From Strigamia acuminata (Eukaryota > Arthropoda > Chilopoda > Geophilomorpha > Linotaeniidae): a stretch of 60,000 bases of DNA. The translations under genes and the position numbers were made by a program. Of this stretch, positions 12,174 through 22,909 are shown one piece after another (position 1 is the first letter of the stretch; every line of letters starts with the position of its first letter). The notes beneath the pieces were generated by a model. It saw only the letters and a list, made by a program, of their open reading frames with translations, made no database searches and was not told the origin of the DNA. Location: assembly GCA_949358305.1 (NCBI GenBank), contig OX442319.1:3536001-3596000 (forward strand), written 5' to 3'.

Positions 12174-13652
12174 CAACCCCAAGCCAAAATATTAGAATAC
12201 TCGGATTTTGTCAGTATTCCATGTTCCTCAAATGGGCTAGAAACAAAAGTTTCAAAGTTAAACAAATATCCACAAAAATACTTTGAAAACATGTTTAATT
12301 GGCTTTATTTTAAGCAAAAAAAATTTTAAAAAGGTGAGATATTTATCCCACTATCCACAAAAACGTCTGTGACAAAACATTAGAATCACAAAAGTGTTGA
12401 GACAAAAAATTAGAATAATTGTGAGAAGATACAGAAATCTTATCTATCCCACTCATTTAAGGAATGATAGCATTTAGTATTTGGTTGGTCTTCCTTTTGC
12501 ATCAATCACAGCCCTCACTCGTCGCGGCATCAAGTCCACCAACTTCTTACACTGCTCACTAGTAATAGAGGCTCACACCATAAGCGGGAGCCAGGTCATG
12601 TTGAAAAATAAATTTATCATCACTGACCATTGATTCTGATGAAGGCATCATGAAGTAGTTGAGTATCTCTTGATACACAGCAGAGTTTACTGTAGCTTTC
12701 ACAAACGTTAAATTCCTCATTCCAGATGCAGCCATACAACCCCACACCATGACACAAGCTGGAAATTTTACACACTTCTTCAAACAGTTTTTATTGTACA
12801 TTTCATGTTTTTCCCACCAAACTCGTGGACCCTGGTCCCCATAATATAAGTTAAATTTTGATTCATCGCTGTAGAGAATCGTTGCCCATTGGTCTGGGGT
12901 CCAATCTATCCTTGCCTTGCATCACTCAAGTCTTCTTTTCATCTACTTGCTGCTTAGAAGTGGTTTTCGTTTGGGAACACGAGGTGCCAATTGAAATTCA
13001 TATAAACGACACAGTGTTGTACATTGGGAGACATTTATTCCATTTTTTCCCACTGTGCATGATGAATTTTAGATGACTTGAAACGGTTATTCATTACAAT
13101 CGAATGAAGTTTGCGGTCATCTTGTGTTGTTTTACGTTTTCATCCACTATAGTGCCGCATGATGTTTAGTCTTTGTCCAGAGGTAATCTGCTTTATTGTT
13201 TTGGAAACTGCAGATTGACTGCACCCTACAATTATTGCAACTGATCGTTGTTTACGACCGGCTGCATTAAGTTAGACAATCTGCTCTTTCTCCATGGAGA
13301 TGTTATTGTTGGCACCCATTTTAACTTAGTGATAATGTGTGCACATTGTTTGAGGTTATTTGCGGCAATTTGGTCACGTGGAATGATGTTTTGCTAATTT
13401 TTGCAAATTATTCTAATTTTTTGTCTCAACACTTTTGTGATTCTAATGTTTTGTCACAGACGTTTTTGTGGATAGTGGGATAAATATCTCACCTTTTTAA
13501 AATTTTTTTTGCTTAAAATAAAGCCAATTAAACATGTTTTCAAAGTATTTTTGTGGATATTTGTTTAACTTTGAAACTTTTGTTTCTAGCCCATTTGAGG
13601 AACATGGAATACTGACAAAATCCGAGTATTCCAATATTTTGGCTTGAGGTTG
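12174..13652. mobile_element. Tc1-like transposon with about 247-bp terminal inverted repeats
   Basis: Positions 12174-12420 are repeated, inverted and nearly identical, at 13406-13652. TA dinucleotides flank both ends (12172-12173 and 13653-13654), the Tc1/mariner target duplication. Total length 1479 bp. Such long inverted repeats are characteristic of one structural class of Tc1-like elements. The transposase between them is on the minus strand and broken, so the copy is not autonomous. Confidence 0.9.
12475..13321 (-). pseudogene. Tc1-like transposase, decayed
   Basis: Reading from about 13321 the minus strand gives the start MGANNNISMEKEQIV and then a helix-turn-helix-like stretch (VAIIVGCSQSAVSKTIKQ). 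Further on VMVWGCMAASGMRNLTFVKA and IFQHDLAP match the DDE catalytic region of Tc1 transposases. Several in-frame stops and frame changes break it. It lies between the inverted repeats of the element and would have supplied its transposase. Confidence 0.85.
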
Positions 13653-13696
13653 TACTGTGTTCACATTATTTTTAATAGTAAAAAATTAACATTCAG

Positions 13697-14385
13697 ATGG
13701 TTCGATGCTGTGCATTTGGGAATTGTAACAATGATATCAGATATCCCGACAAACCAGAAATGAGAGCGAAATTCTTTCAATTTCCACACCCAGTAAAATT
13801 TCGAGTAACAGCAAAAATAAGGTTACAAGCCTGTGAAAGAGATGATTTTAATGATGTGTTTCAATAGTAAACAGACATCGGTATGTGTGTTCAAAACATT
13901 TTTCTGATGGTAAACCAACATTAGAAAATCCTAATCCCATAACTGTAACTGTTAGCGAAAGTAGAGTACTGGTAAGCAATCAATATTTAGGAGTTCCAGT
14001 TTTTTTTTATAGCTTTATCAAAAAATGCCTCTTGTGAATTCTGCAACAAACTCAAATCTATCAGCCGAAAGCGTATCCGGAGAAGCAAAGCGAAGAAGAC
14101 ATCAAATAATGTGGCACATCAATGCTTAAACAGAAATGAAATTGTTGAGCGCTGGCGAAACATTAAAAAAAAAGCATGCAGCTCAACGAGAAGAATCGTA
14201 ACGATTAAAGAAGAAAGTTGATAAACTTCTGATTCAAGGTTTTGATGTCCCAGAGGCTGACGACAAGTGGTTAGAAACTTGTGTGCAAGAAAATGTGGAA
14301 GCTGAGAAAGAGGCTGTTGTGGTAATCTTTCTGAAAGAACAAATTTGCAACCAACAAAAGGAAAAGCAGGGTTGTCAGTAGAGTC
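13697..14385 (+). pseudogene. THAP-domain transposase, N-terminal part, broken
   Basis: ATG 13697 opens with VRCCAFGNCNND, then FFQFPHP and, after an in-frame stop, RHRYVCSKHFSDGKPT. This is a C2CH THAP zinc finger: Cys-x-x-x-x-Cys early, Cys-x-x-His late. A later frame (about 14215-14375) reads KVDKLLIQGFDVPEADDKW and LKEQICNQQKEKQGC, like the region after the THAP domain in animal THAP transposases. At least one stop and several frameshifts. Sequence similarity stops at about 14385, where a different repeat starts. Confidence 0.75.
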
Positions 14386-15060
14386 CTTGTGACCAGCTAC
14401 CCCTGCAGGCTGATCGAAGCCGGGTTGTTTTGTCGTATTTTACTTAGTCGACCAAGTCACCTAGTCGACAACTTTCGTCGACTAAACAACTAAATAAGTA
14501 AGTTGAAATTGCCACCAATGAGGCATATCGCATATGGGAAAGATAGCATTTGGCTACATTTAAACTTTTTGCGATTGAATTCAAGACGGGGCCCATGGAC
14601 GTTTCGGGCTCTTAGAAATTTGGGAGCTTAGAAACCTGGGGCCCTGACAAACCTGGGGCCCTGACAAACCTGGGGCCCTGACAAACCTGGGGCCCTGACA
14701 AACCTGGGAGCTTAGAAACCTGGGGCCCTGAAAAATCTAGATGCCCTGAGAAATCTAGATTCCCTGAGAAATCTAGGTACCCTAAGAAATTTAGGTATCC
14801 TGAGAAATCTAGGGGCCTTAGAAGTTTGGTCGACTAGACGACCAAAAATAAAACCGTCGACTAAACGTTTGCCGACTAAACGTTTTGCCGACTAAATGAT
14901 CGTTTAGTCGCTGGCGACTAGACGACAGTCGACTAAACGATTGGACCCGGGCTGATCACTGCCCTGCAGCACAATGCAATTGGTGCAGGTCTCGTGTTTC
15001 TTGCATGCCTGTTGCAGTCCTCTGCAACTAGGTGGAGCTGCGAGCCCTTGATTAGCCACG
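14386..15060. repeat. Dispersed repeat, split by an insertion
   Basis: The halves 14386-14415 and 14950-15060 together resemble 41717-41835 (shared words include accagct, gctgatcac, ttggtgca, cctctgcaac and aggtgga). A shorter piece is at about 36747-36785. The copy at 41.7 kb is uninterrupted, so it serves as the empty site for the insertion 14416-14949. Confidence 0.65.
14416..14949. mobile_element. Non-autonomous element rich in gtcgactaaac, 7-8 bp target duplication
   Basis: The direct repeat ggctgatc at 14408-14415 and 14950-14957 flanks a 534-bp insert. Both ends carry many copies of tagtcgac/gtcgacta, and ccgggt lies near both termini in inverted orientation. The middle (14630-14830) is a tandem array with a 17-bp unit cctggggccctgacaaa that decays towards gaaatctagg. 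An 8-bp duplication would fit the hAT superfamily; there is no coding capacity and the termini are untypical, so the family is open. Confidence 0.65.
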
Positions 15061-15104
15061 AGTGCTTACAGAGTGGGACCGAATCAAGGTCGATAAACAA
15101 CCTG

Positions 15105-16194
15105 ATCACATGCATGGTGGAAACGTGGCGACTGCTCTGGCGCGTAAGGCAGTTGGGGACATGAAAGCAAACATGGTTAATCTCAATGCAACACCGAGTT
15201 CATCATAGGCGCTGGTATCCGCAGATCTAAGTGACGCCGTTTTTAGGGGTTTGCCGAAAACAACCACTTTAACTCGGGCTCTGCAATGCAAACGTCAGAA
15301 GCTGGCCGATATTAGACAAGCTTTACCGCCTATTCTGAAAGATCGTTTATTTGATGTGCCGAACCAGTTTAAGGAAATGGTTCTTCACGACTCAGGACCC
15401 GGTGATGACGGCATTATTCTTCTGGGTTGTGCATAATTACTAGATGGCTTGGCGCGTGCTGACGTGTGGTACCGACAATATTTTTCCAGTTGTATTCGAT
15501 CCACTTTAACTTTGGATCAGGCATCACCCCAGCTGGTTTGTATTGCCTTCTGCCAAACAAAACGGCTGCTACATAAGGTTGCGTCATGCTTCAAGTTATG
15601 CAATTGATCCCTCGTGCTGCACCAAGCAAAGTCCTAGTGGATTTTGAAAAGGCAGCAATGTGCTCGTTCAGAGCACAGTTTCGACAAGCAGAAGTCACTG
15701 GGTGTTATTTCCATCTGTGTCAAAGTGTGATGCGCCGAGTGAACGAGCTAGGACTAAAAACCATATACGAAAGAAACTAGGAAGTAAACGAGTATGTGCG
15801 GTGCCTTGCTGCATTAGCTTTTGTTCCAGAAGACGATGTTTCGGAGGCATTTGACTTGTTGGCAGAGACGATGCCAGAAGTGGACAATTTGGCCGATTTG
15901 ATAACTTATTTCGAACACACGTACATTAGAGGACGTAGGCGAGGACGTAACGGTAACTACCAGTACGCACTAGCAAGATTTGAAATAGCATTATGGAATC
16001 AACACACAAGTGGCATTGCTCGCACAACGAACTCAGTAGAAGGATGGCGCCACGGTTTGCAGTTGCTGTTTCTATTCCATCACTCAACATTATGGACATT
16101 CCTTGCTGGGCTGAAACGCGACATGCAACTGCAGAAAACGAGATTTCTTCACGGGGCGATAGCGGTTGAACAACCACAGTCCATCGCTAAATAA
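15105..16194 (+). pseudogene. FLYWCH-associated MULE transposase, decayed
   Basis: Frames joined by several shifts and a stop (15778-15780) cover the MULE transposase core. Seen: GNVATALARKAVGDMKANMV upstream; VLVDFEKAAMCSFRAQF, CYFHLCQSVMRRV in the catalytic region; then CLAALAFVPEDDVSEAFDLL, YFEHTYIRGRRRGR and TTNSVEGWRHGLQ. The order and motifs match animal MULE proteins that carry FLYWCH zinc fingers. The upstream zinc finger is not seen; the 5' end may be lost in the repeat at 14.4-15.06 kb. Confidence 0.82.
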
Positions 16195-16215
16195 AATTAA
16201 ATGATAAAATTAATA

Positions 16216-16595
16216 TACCCCGCCGGGCCCGTTTTAACGCCGGGCAGACGTACGTCCAAAATTCTATTGATGCCGGCCCCGTATTGATGCCGGGTTTCGA
16301 ATTGGTGCCGGGTAAACCCGCAATAGGCAATTACGTCTGCATAACGTACACACACGTTACGTTTTGTACGGTATATAAATTGCCTTCATTGTTTGGTTGT
16401 CACATTGTTTCCGTGTTAGCACAGTTATGATTCCGATTAAAAAAAAAGCTTTCGTACGACTTTGAATTTAAATTGCATGCAGTTTGATACGCATTCGCAA
16501 ACAGTGGTGAAGCGGCAGCCAGAAAATTTCGCGTGGACCTGAAACGAATTCGGGAATGGAAAAAACAACAGTCGGTGGTTTCATCATGGTTTGCA
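16216..16595 (+). mobile_element. 5' end of a pogo/Tigger-like transposon (promoter plus DNA-binding remnant)
   Basis: A GC-rich stretch with repeated gccggg words (16218-16312) is followed by a TATA-like tatataaat (about 16371) and then, from about 16448, a frame reading SYDFEFKLHAV, a stop, and AAARKFRVDLKRIREWKKQQ. This is the first helix-turn-helix of CENP-B/pogo-type transposases. The frame ends at about 16590 where a PIF/Harbinger copy abuts it, so this is a truncated 5' fragment. Confidence 0.65.
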
Positions 16596-17351
16596 TTAAG
16601 GGGAATGCTGAATCAGCCAATAATAATAAGGAGCATGAACATTATCAAAAGGTTTACTCAAAGCATACAAACTTTCACCATTTTTTAAAATCGATAACAT
16701 TTTACTGTTTTGGAAAACATGGGAATCATTATTTCTTCCTGGAGAGCCAGCACTGATGTATGTAAATTTATAATTTGCATCACACACAGCTAACAACACA
16801 ATGCTATGAAAACTTTTGTAATTATAAAAATCTACAGCATGTTCTTTGGGCGGACTTATCTCAATGTGTGTGCCGTCAACAGCACCAAAACATTGAGGGA
16901 ACTGCCATAAATTTTCAAAATCAAACACAATTTTTGCAAATTCCATAGTTGTTTCTGGAAATTTGATTGTACTGCCCATTAATGTATCGACAATTATTAA
17001 GCAGAATTCAATCAAAATTTCACATACCGTGCTTTTTCCAACGCCGAATAAATGCTTAATTGCCCGGTATTCTGCAGTTGATGCCAGTGTGTACAAAGAA
17101 ATTGCAACTTGCTTCTCCAAACTGATACATTTACGAAAACAAGTGTCCAATCGTGCCATGTCTTTAAGTTTTTCACAAATTAAATTATATGTTGTCCGAG
17201 ACACTCTGAAATTTTCATTCCATCGTCTGTCGCTGAAAGTCTGTGCTAGTGTCAACCATACATACATTCTTGAGATTAAATGTCCATACACCTCTAGATT
17301 GTGTAAATCAATAAGCCAAGCTTGCAAGTCATTTAACCTTCCCATAGCCAT
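16596..17351 (-). pseudogene. PIF/Harbinger transposase, C-terminally truncated
   Basis: Open frame of 251 codons from ATG 17351. An N-terminal helical region with a helix-turn-helix-like stretch (AIKHLFGVGKSTVCEIL) is followed by the DDE region: CFGAVDGTHIEISPP (first Asp) and AGSPGRNNDSHVFQNS (second Asp). The third acidic residue and the last roughly 100 residues of the family are missing because the frame ends at a junction with the pogo-like remnant. Uninterrupted up to there, so it is probably a younger insertion than its neighbours but cannot be active. Confidence 0.88.
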
Positions 17352-17617
17352 GGTGGGTCAACAAAATGTAAAAATTTAAAAAATCAACATAACTTTTTTT
17401 TATGTGAAAATAAATATTTGAAACCAACTGGTATTCCTCGAATGTATTTTTTTTCTATTTATGAATAATAAATCGAATTTTTTTTCCTGTTTGCAATTAA
17501 GTTATTGCTGTATTTTGTCACCAGATGGCGCTATAAAATAACGCTATTTTTAAAACGTAGTCCATACGATTTTGTTATCAAACCACCTTGTCATTTCATT
17601 TTATTGCTTGCATCGAG

Positions 17618-19069
17618 ATGGACAGCTCTAGTGATTTTTCGGACAGTGATTCTTTCGTTTCTGAAGAAAATATTGATGCGGAGATTGAAAATTTTACTGA
17701 CAGCGATGAATCAAATAGTGATGATAGCGATGGTGAAATTCCAACCTCATGGGCATGGAGTTCAACACCACCACTGAAAACTAAGACACGCTCTGTAAAC
17801 TTGGTTAAAACAATGGAAGGATTGACTGCTTATTCCAATCGAGTCAATTCATTCCTCGATTGTTTCAATTTATTCATTACCGATCAAATGTTGGACTTGG
17901 TATGTACAATTCTATTATTTTAATTTTAATCTACTTTATTTATGTCATTATTTATGTTTTTATTTATTGTAAAACTTGTTTAGATTGTTTCTTGTACAAA
18001 TGTGCATGCTGAAGGTGATGCTTTATAGACAAACACATGCAGAGTTGAACTTAGGGCATGGATTGGCATCCTACTAATTGCTGGACGCTACCATCAGAGG
18101 AGAGAAAGTCTAAATGACTTGTGGTCGGAGGAATCTAGCCACCAATCAATTGATCTACCAAGCAGTAATGCCAAGGACACGTTTCAGTGCCATTCTGCGT
18201 CACATTCGTTTCGATTTGATAGCCACTCGAGAAGAAAGAAAAATTAATGACAAATTGGCACCTATCCGAGAGGTGACAGACTTCTTTCTTGAGAACTGTA
18301 GGCAAGCGTACACAGTGGGTTCATTTGGTACAATTGATGAACAGTTGATTCTATTTCGAGGGCGCTGTTCCTTCAAAGTGTACATGAAGAGTAAACCCGG
18401 TCGATATGGAATAAAGGTTAGTAAAATCAAAATCAGTTGTAACTTTGTCTTAAAAATATTATTATACTTATAGGTTTGGGTTCTTTGCTCTGCAAGCAAT
18501 TGGTACTTTGCAAATGGTGAAATTTATACCGGAAAAAGGAATAATACACCTGAAATTAACCAAGGAGCAAGAGTTGTTAAAACTCTGTCCGAATTTTGGA
18601 ACAGAAGTGGCCGAAACATCACGACTGACAATTTTTTTACGGGTTTGCCATTAGCTGAGGAATTGTACGCTGAAAGCTTGACTCTACTAGGGACCATTAG
18701 GAAAAATCGAAAACATTTACCCAAGCTGATTTCGAATTTGAAAGGTGCAAGGCTGTACGAATCAGAATTTCTCTTTTCCAAACACATCACACTTTTGGAA
18801 TACATGTGCAAGGACAAACCAAAGAAATCTGTAATTTTAGTTTCCACAATGCATGCAGATAAAAGTATTTCTGAAGTTAGAAATCCAAAGAAAAAACCGG
18901 ATGTTATACTGGATTATAACCGGACTAAAGGTGGTGTTGATACTTTAGACAAATTACTTCGTGAGTACACCTGCCGGAAAGCCACACGACGATGGCCATT
19001 GACAATTTTCTTCAATTTTCTGGACATTGCAGCTTTTAATTACAGATACTCGAGCATGTCTAACTCCTG
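17618..19069 (+). pseudogene. piggyBac transposase with introns, lightly broken
   Basis: Acidic N-terminus from ATG 17618 (MDSSSDFSDSDSFVSEE), donor at about 17898, a second exon from about 17984, and a further splice at about 18416/18474. Catalytic region: TIDEQLILFRGRC (first Asp), TTDNFFTGLPLAEELY (second Asp), YNRTKGGVDTLDKLL (third Asp), so all three acidic residues remain. One in-frame stop (about 18027) and at least one frameshift near 18110 inactivate it. The frame ends at 19069; the usual Cys-rich C-terminal finger is not seen. No matching terminal repeats were identified around it. Confidence 0.85.
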
Positions 19070-19249
19070 AGCACGCTGAGGAGAAAATCTTTCTAGCCAT
19101 GAACACTTATTTGAGTTTCCAGCAACCATCACAACTTATACTGCAAGAATTAAGATGTGGAAGGAGTTTCAGGATCAAAGGCCAACTTCTGAGGGTCAAG
19201 AACCTTTGTTAACAGTGGTTAAGTATTCAGCATTTGAACTTTTGGTGGC

Positions 19250-19960
19250 AAGAACGGCGAATGTCATCGCCACGCAATTTATGGACCGAAAATCGGTTTC
19301 AACAATCAGATAGAGCTCTGTTATTACTGCAGCATGATGTTAAAGTTTCGTTACTTAAGGATTTTATGAAAACAAATAGTGGTGTTATGGTTACCTCTAG
19401 GGATATTCATAACCAAACATTCAATCTTGGTGACACAACTAACAATAGGGTCGAGTCCATGAATAATAAGATAAAAATTCTTCTAAAACGTTATTCACCT
19501 TTGGACTTTTTTTTATTGCAATTTAAAGGTGTTTCTTAACCTGTGGGATAAACTTCATTTTGCAGCAGTTAGTCAGAAATTTAAAGTTGAAAAGCTGATT
19601 CTACCTCTATTGTTCAAGCTGTTGCAAATGGTGCTACTTCTTATGCATGCTATATAATTGTTGAGGAGATAAGATGTAGTATAGTTTGCAAAAGCATTAC
19701 TGATTTATTAGATGGGCAGTTTTCTGTTGATATCACAGGACACCGACTTGCAAAAGCATCACAGAGTAGTTGCAATTGCAGTCTTTTTTTTACTGCGAAA
19801 GCTGCCATGTTGTCATATATTTGCTGTTAGAGATAAGTTAGGACTGACATTGTTTGTTGCTACAAACTTATTGTTGCGAATCGTGCATAAAACGTTTTAC
19901 ACAAATACGACATTTTGTGCTTTTGTCACATTCTTCCTGTGTGTGTGCTTCCAAACATAG
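19250..19960 (+). pseudogene. ZSWIM/MULE-type transposase remnant with SWIM finger
   Basis: Frames shifted against each other carry TTNNRVESMNNKIKILLK (a hallmark of ZSWIM/FAR1-like MULE proteins) at about 19436-19490 and, at about 19770-19840, a Cys-x-Cys followed by LPCCHIFAVRDKLGL, the CxCx(n)CxH SWIM zinc finger. Positions about 19318-19544 recur almost unchanged at 22910-23172. Stops between the pieces make it a pseudogene. Confidence 0.75.
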
Positions 19961-19990
19961 TACTTAGTTTGTACTGTAGGTAAGAACAGA

Positions 19991-20253
19991 TACCGTATTT
20001 TACCGAATAAGAGTCGCCCTCGAATTGTAGCCGCCCTCGAATAGTAGCCGCAACCGAGATAGGCGACTTAATATAAGAGCCGCCCTCGAATAGTAGCCGC
20101 GGCTATATACGTTCAATGAACGTAATAGTTAGATATTGGCCACTATTTAAAATAAGAGCCGCCCCCGAATTGGAGCCGCCCCTGAATTAAAGCTGCAGCT
20201 CAAAGTGGCAGTTTTGAATAAGAGCCGCGGCTCTTATTTGGTAAAATACGGTA
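19991..20253. mobile_element. 263-bp MITE with 23-bp inverted repeats
   Basis: The left end taccgtattttaccgaataa continues as gag; the right end is its inverted copy with one mismatch. The interior consists of several copies of gaatagtagccgc/gagccgcc in both orientations and has no coding capacity. TA lies at both borders. The superfamily is not certain. Confidence 0.8.
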
Positions 20254-20330
20254 TACTTTTTTGGCTAGATAATTCAGAATTCAATTTTTTTAATATGTTT
20301 CCTCATAAGATGTTTGTTACACCCGTTCGC

Positions 20331-20387
20331 ACTACAGAGTTAAGCTAGCTTAACTCTTTATAACTAGTTGTATAAATGTAGTGCGAA
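20331..20387. repeat. Inverted repeat at a likely transposon end
   Basis: The 12-bp word gttcgcactaca is inverted as tgtagtgcgaac about 35 bp later, with agctagctt and aactagttg words between and after. It lies about 150 bp before the Myb/SANT-like remnant and may be the terminal region of the same element. Confidence 0.5.
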
Positions 20388-20530
20388 CACAACTAGCTTA
20401 TCCTAAGCTAGCTTATCAGTTTTGAAACTAGATAAAATATTCTAGTTCAGGGAACTGGATTAGCTAGTTCTAAGCTAGCTTGTGATGTCATGATATCCAT
20501 AATGCATCACCATTATTGGCCAAACAAACA

Positions 20531-20789
20531 TGGCTTCCATACCAGTGGTCAACCAAATGGAAAATTTAGATAATTTAGAAAAAGGGCTGCAAAAAAAAAG
20601 GAAACATGGAGTGATGATGAGACGTATTTGCTGATTCATCTGTGGGAAGAAAGCAATGACGATTTGCGTAGGGCCAAGAGGAATCGCTTTGTTTACGAAA
20701 AAATCGCGGAAGGCTTAAAGGAACACAACTTTATCAGGTCGTGGGAATCAGTCCAAAGCAAAGTTAAGAATTTGTATGCCGTATTTAGG
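20531..20789 (+). pseudogene. Myb/SANT-like DNA-binding exon from a transposon
   Basis: ATG 20531 gives MASIPVVNQMENLDNLEKG; after a one-base shift in a run of A the frame reads TWSDDETYLLIHLWEE, RFVYEKIAEGLKEHNF and SVQSKVKNLYAVFR, then a donor-like GTAAAT. This is a Myb/SANT-like (trihelix) domain, a common partner protein of Harbinger-type transposases. The A-run shift breaks it in this copy. Confidence 0.6.
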
Positions 20790-20820
20790 TAAATATAAAT
20801 TAATATAAATACAAATACTT

Positions 20821-21057
20821 CAAATGTTGTGGTTTAAATTGCAAATGTTGCAAAATTTTCAATTTATATCGCAACATTTGCAATTCACATCGCACATGTT
20901 TCGATGTAAACTGCAAATATGCGATATAATTTGCTAATGTTGAATATACCACGATTTAAACAGCGCATGTTTAGATTTAAACTGCAAATTTTGCAATATA
21001 AATTGGAAATGTTGGCATATACTACGATTTCAACCGCACATGTTTAGATTTAAAGTG
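20821..21057. repeat. Degenerate repeat with alternating 21- and 30-bp steps
   Basis: Units starting caaatgttg or cacatgttt lie at 20821, 20842, 20872, 20893, 20914, 20934, 20964, 20985, 21006 and about 21036, so the steps are 21, 30, 21, 21, 20, 30, 21, 21 and about 30. The unit pairs gatttaaactgcaaat with atatgttgcgatata-like words. Confidence 0.7.
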
Positions 21058-21336
21058 GAAGAGGCCATGGAAGCTGAGTCTTATCAAGATTCTACACAAG
21101 ACGTTGAGGCAGAGACAGAGACAGAGGCACTAACTCAAGAAAAGTCAATATCTTGTAATATTCGTCCTTTATACCGATCAGTTAGAATTTCTGTAAGCAT
21201 AGAGCTCAAATTTGTAAATATTGTTTGTTTCTGCCTGTTATTGTATGAAAATGATAACATATTGTAATGTTTCATTCTGCAATAAACATGTCAAACATCT
21301 GAACTAATTTGTGATCTCTCTCTAAGCATAAAGATT

Positions 21337-21846
21337 TTGTTTTCTCAGGTAAAACCGCAGATGAGAGACAGCAGTACCCAAACCGAATTCACTTCATGTG
21401 AGGTGTGTCGCCAATCAAACAATTCAGTTCAATGTTTAAACGCCAATGCCGATGAAGACATGGACTGTGTGTCTGACACGAAATCCGTAGTAGTAAATAC
21501 AAGTGCGGAAGGCTGTGACAGTGAAGATTACGACAGTGAGGACTGCGACAGCGAAGATGCAAATGACGAATCGGAAGTTGAAGAGCATGGAAACGATATC
21601 CCATCAATACAAACAAATTGCAAATTTGTTTTGGTCGATTTGCGTAAGTTGTTGCAATTATTTAAAGTTTGCAAGACTTGCTCTGAAGAAACAAAGCCTA
21701 AACTACAGTTTGTAGGCTCGTTCTTACAAGTTAAGCAAGAATGCACCAGTTGCAACGAGGATTTTGTTTGGAGAATACCTCGGAAACACACCAGCTGTCA
21801 ATCTGTTATTATCTGCCTCCATTCACTCTTAGTAATCTCCGGCTAA
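21337..21846 (+). pseudogene. ISL2EU-like (PIF/Harbinger superfamily) transposase fragment
   Basis: The frame carries RDSSTQTEFTSCEVC, an acidic Asp/Ser/Glu repeat region (CDSEDYDSEDCDSED), then CKTCSEETKPKLQFVGS and CTSCNEDFVW. After a one-base shift the next words are GNTPAVNLLLSASI, matching the stretch that leads into the catalytic domain of animal ISL2EU-like transposases, which often also carry THAP fingers. Similarity ends at about 21845 and the catalytic core is absent; the DIRS-like segment follows. Confidence 0.6.
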
Positions 21847-22035
21847 ACAGGAGATGGCGCTACTAGTCGGGTTACGTCACTTCCGGTTCTACTAACGGTT
21901 GCGCGGTCAGGTTTGAATTGCTCTACAAGAAAAATTTGTTTTATTATCGTTTTTTCCCCTTTTTAATTAAAGGATTTTATAATTTCGAACCACCTTTCTA
22001 ATAGTTGTTTCTTTATTAGTTTTTTACATTACAAA

Positions 22036-22869
22036 ATGAATTCCTTTGTAAAAATTACCGAGTCAGGATTCCCTGCAATGAATGACCACACGGTCCAGAT
22101 TATCGCGACTGAAGAGAGACGCAAAGATCTTCCCATAGATCCACCGCCTTCACCTAGAAGGATGAACGATCGGATCGAATGTCTTGCCGACACAGTGTCC
22201 GAGCTACACGACATGACGCGAAATTTCTTATCGGCAAAACCGGTCGTCGTTTCGCCGCAGAAAATCGCGGCGGTTGGGCCAGGTGTCGTACCTGACCCGA
22301 AAACCGCAGACGGGACAACTTCTTTGTTGAACCCCGCAATCGCGAATATTCCCCTTGTCGTCACAAGCGGGATCAAGCCAGTTGACGGTTCAATTACGGC
22401 TTTGACTCCACCCGGATCAACCGCAACTTCCAGTGTTGGCTTTGCGGATGTGTCAAAATTATTGGGCACAGAGACCACGTTTGGTGATGCTTGGCCCGCC
22501 GATTTAGAGGCGTTGGTAAATAAATCGCTTTTCGCTACCACGGCTGAGTTTAGGGAGCAACTAGTTGAAAAACTAGTTATTCCTGAAAACGCCAAATACC
22601 TGGATCCGCCTAAAGTAGACGGCACTTTCTTTGCAGAGATGCAGCCCTGGATAAGGACAAGAGATACAACGACGCAAAAGCACCAGAAAGCCATTTTGAA
22701 AACGTTCATTCCGCTTGCTTCGGCAATGCAGGAAATCGTGGCGGGAAAATTGGATCCCACTTCTTTGCTTACCCACTTGGCCGAGGCCATGACGTTACTG
22801 GGTGCGATGAACACAGCAGCAACGTTGCGCCGGCGTACGAACTTTGCAGATTCGCTCGCGCCCAGGTAG
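22036..22869 (+). CDS. DIRS-like retrotransposon gag (ORF1), uninterrupted
   Basis: Open frame of 277 codons, GC-richer than its surroundings. Near the C-terminus it has PENAKYLDPPKVDGTFFAEM, then KHQKAILKTFIPLAS and AEAMTLLGAMNTAATLRRR, an order I recognise from ORF1 proteins of DIRS-group tyrosine-recombinase retrotransposons (pattern LLGxxNxxxxLRRR). Usual proteins extend further; here a stop follows LAPR and a hairpin (aaggggaa/ttcccctt, about 22879-22901) lies just beyond. No reverse transcriptase or recombinase is present, so this is a fragment or non-autonomous copy. N-terminal residues 1-120 have no recognised domain. Confidence 0.55.
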   Translation: MNSFVKITESGFPAMNDHTVQIIATEERRKDLPIDPPPSPRRMNDRIECLADTVSELHDMTRNFLSAKPVVVSPQKIAAVGPGVVPDPKTADGTTSLLNPAIANIPLVVTSGIKPVDGSITALTPPGSTATSSVGFADVSKLLGTETTFGDAWPADLEALVNKSLFATTAEFREQLVEKLVIPENAKYLDPPKVDGTFFAEMQPWIRTRDTTTQKHQKAILKTFIPLASAMQEIVAGKLDPTSLLTHLAEAMTLLGAMNTAATLRRRTNFADSLAPR

Positions 22870-22909
22870 AAGCAATTTGCCAAGGGGAAGATTATTTTCC
22901 CCTTCGATC

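Noticed and set aside
22029-22883. Minus-strand 284-codon frame opposite the DIRS-like gag
   Set aside because: The plus-strand reading matches a known ORF1 pattern; the opposite frame has no domain.
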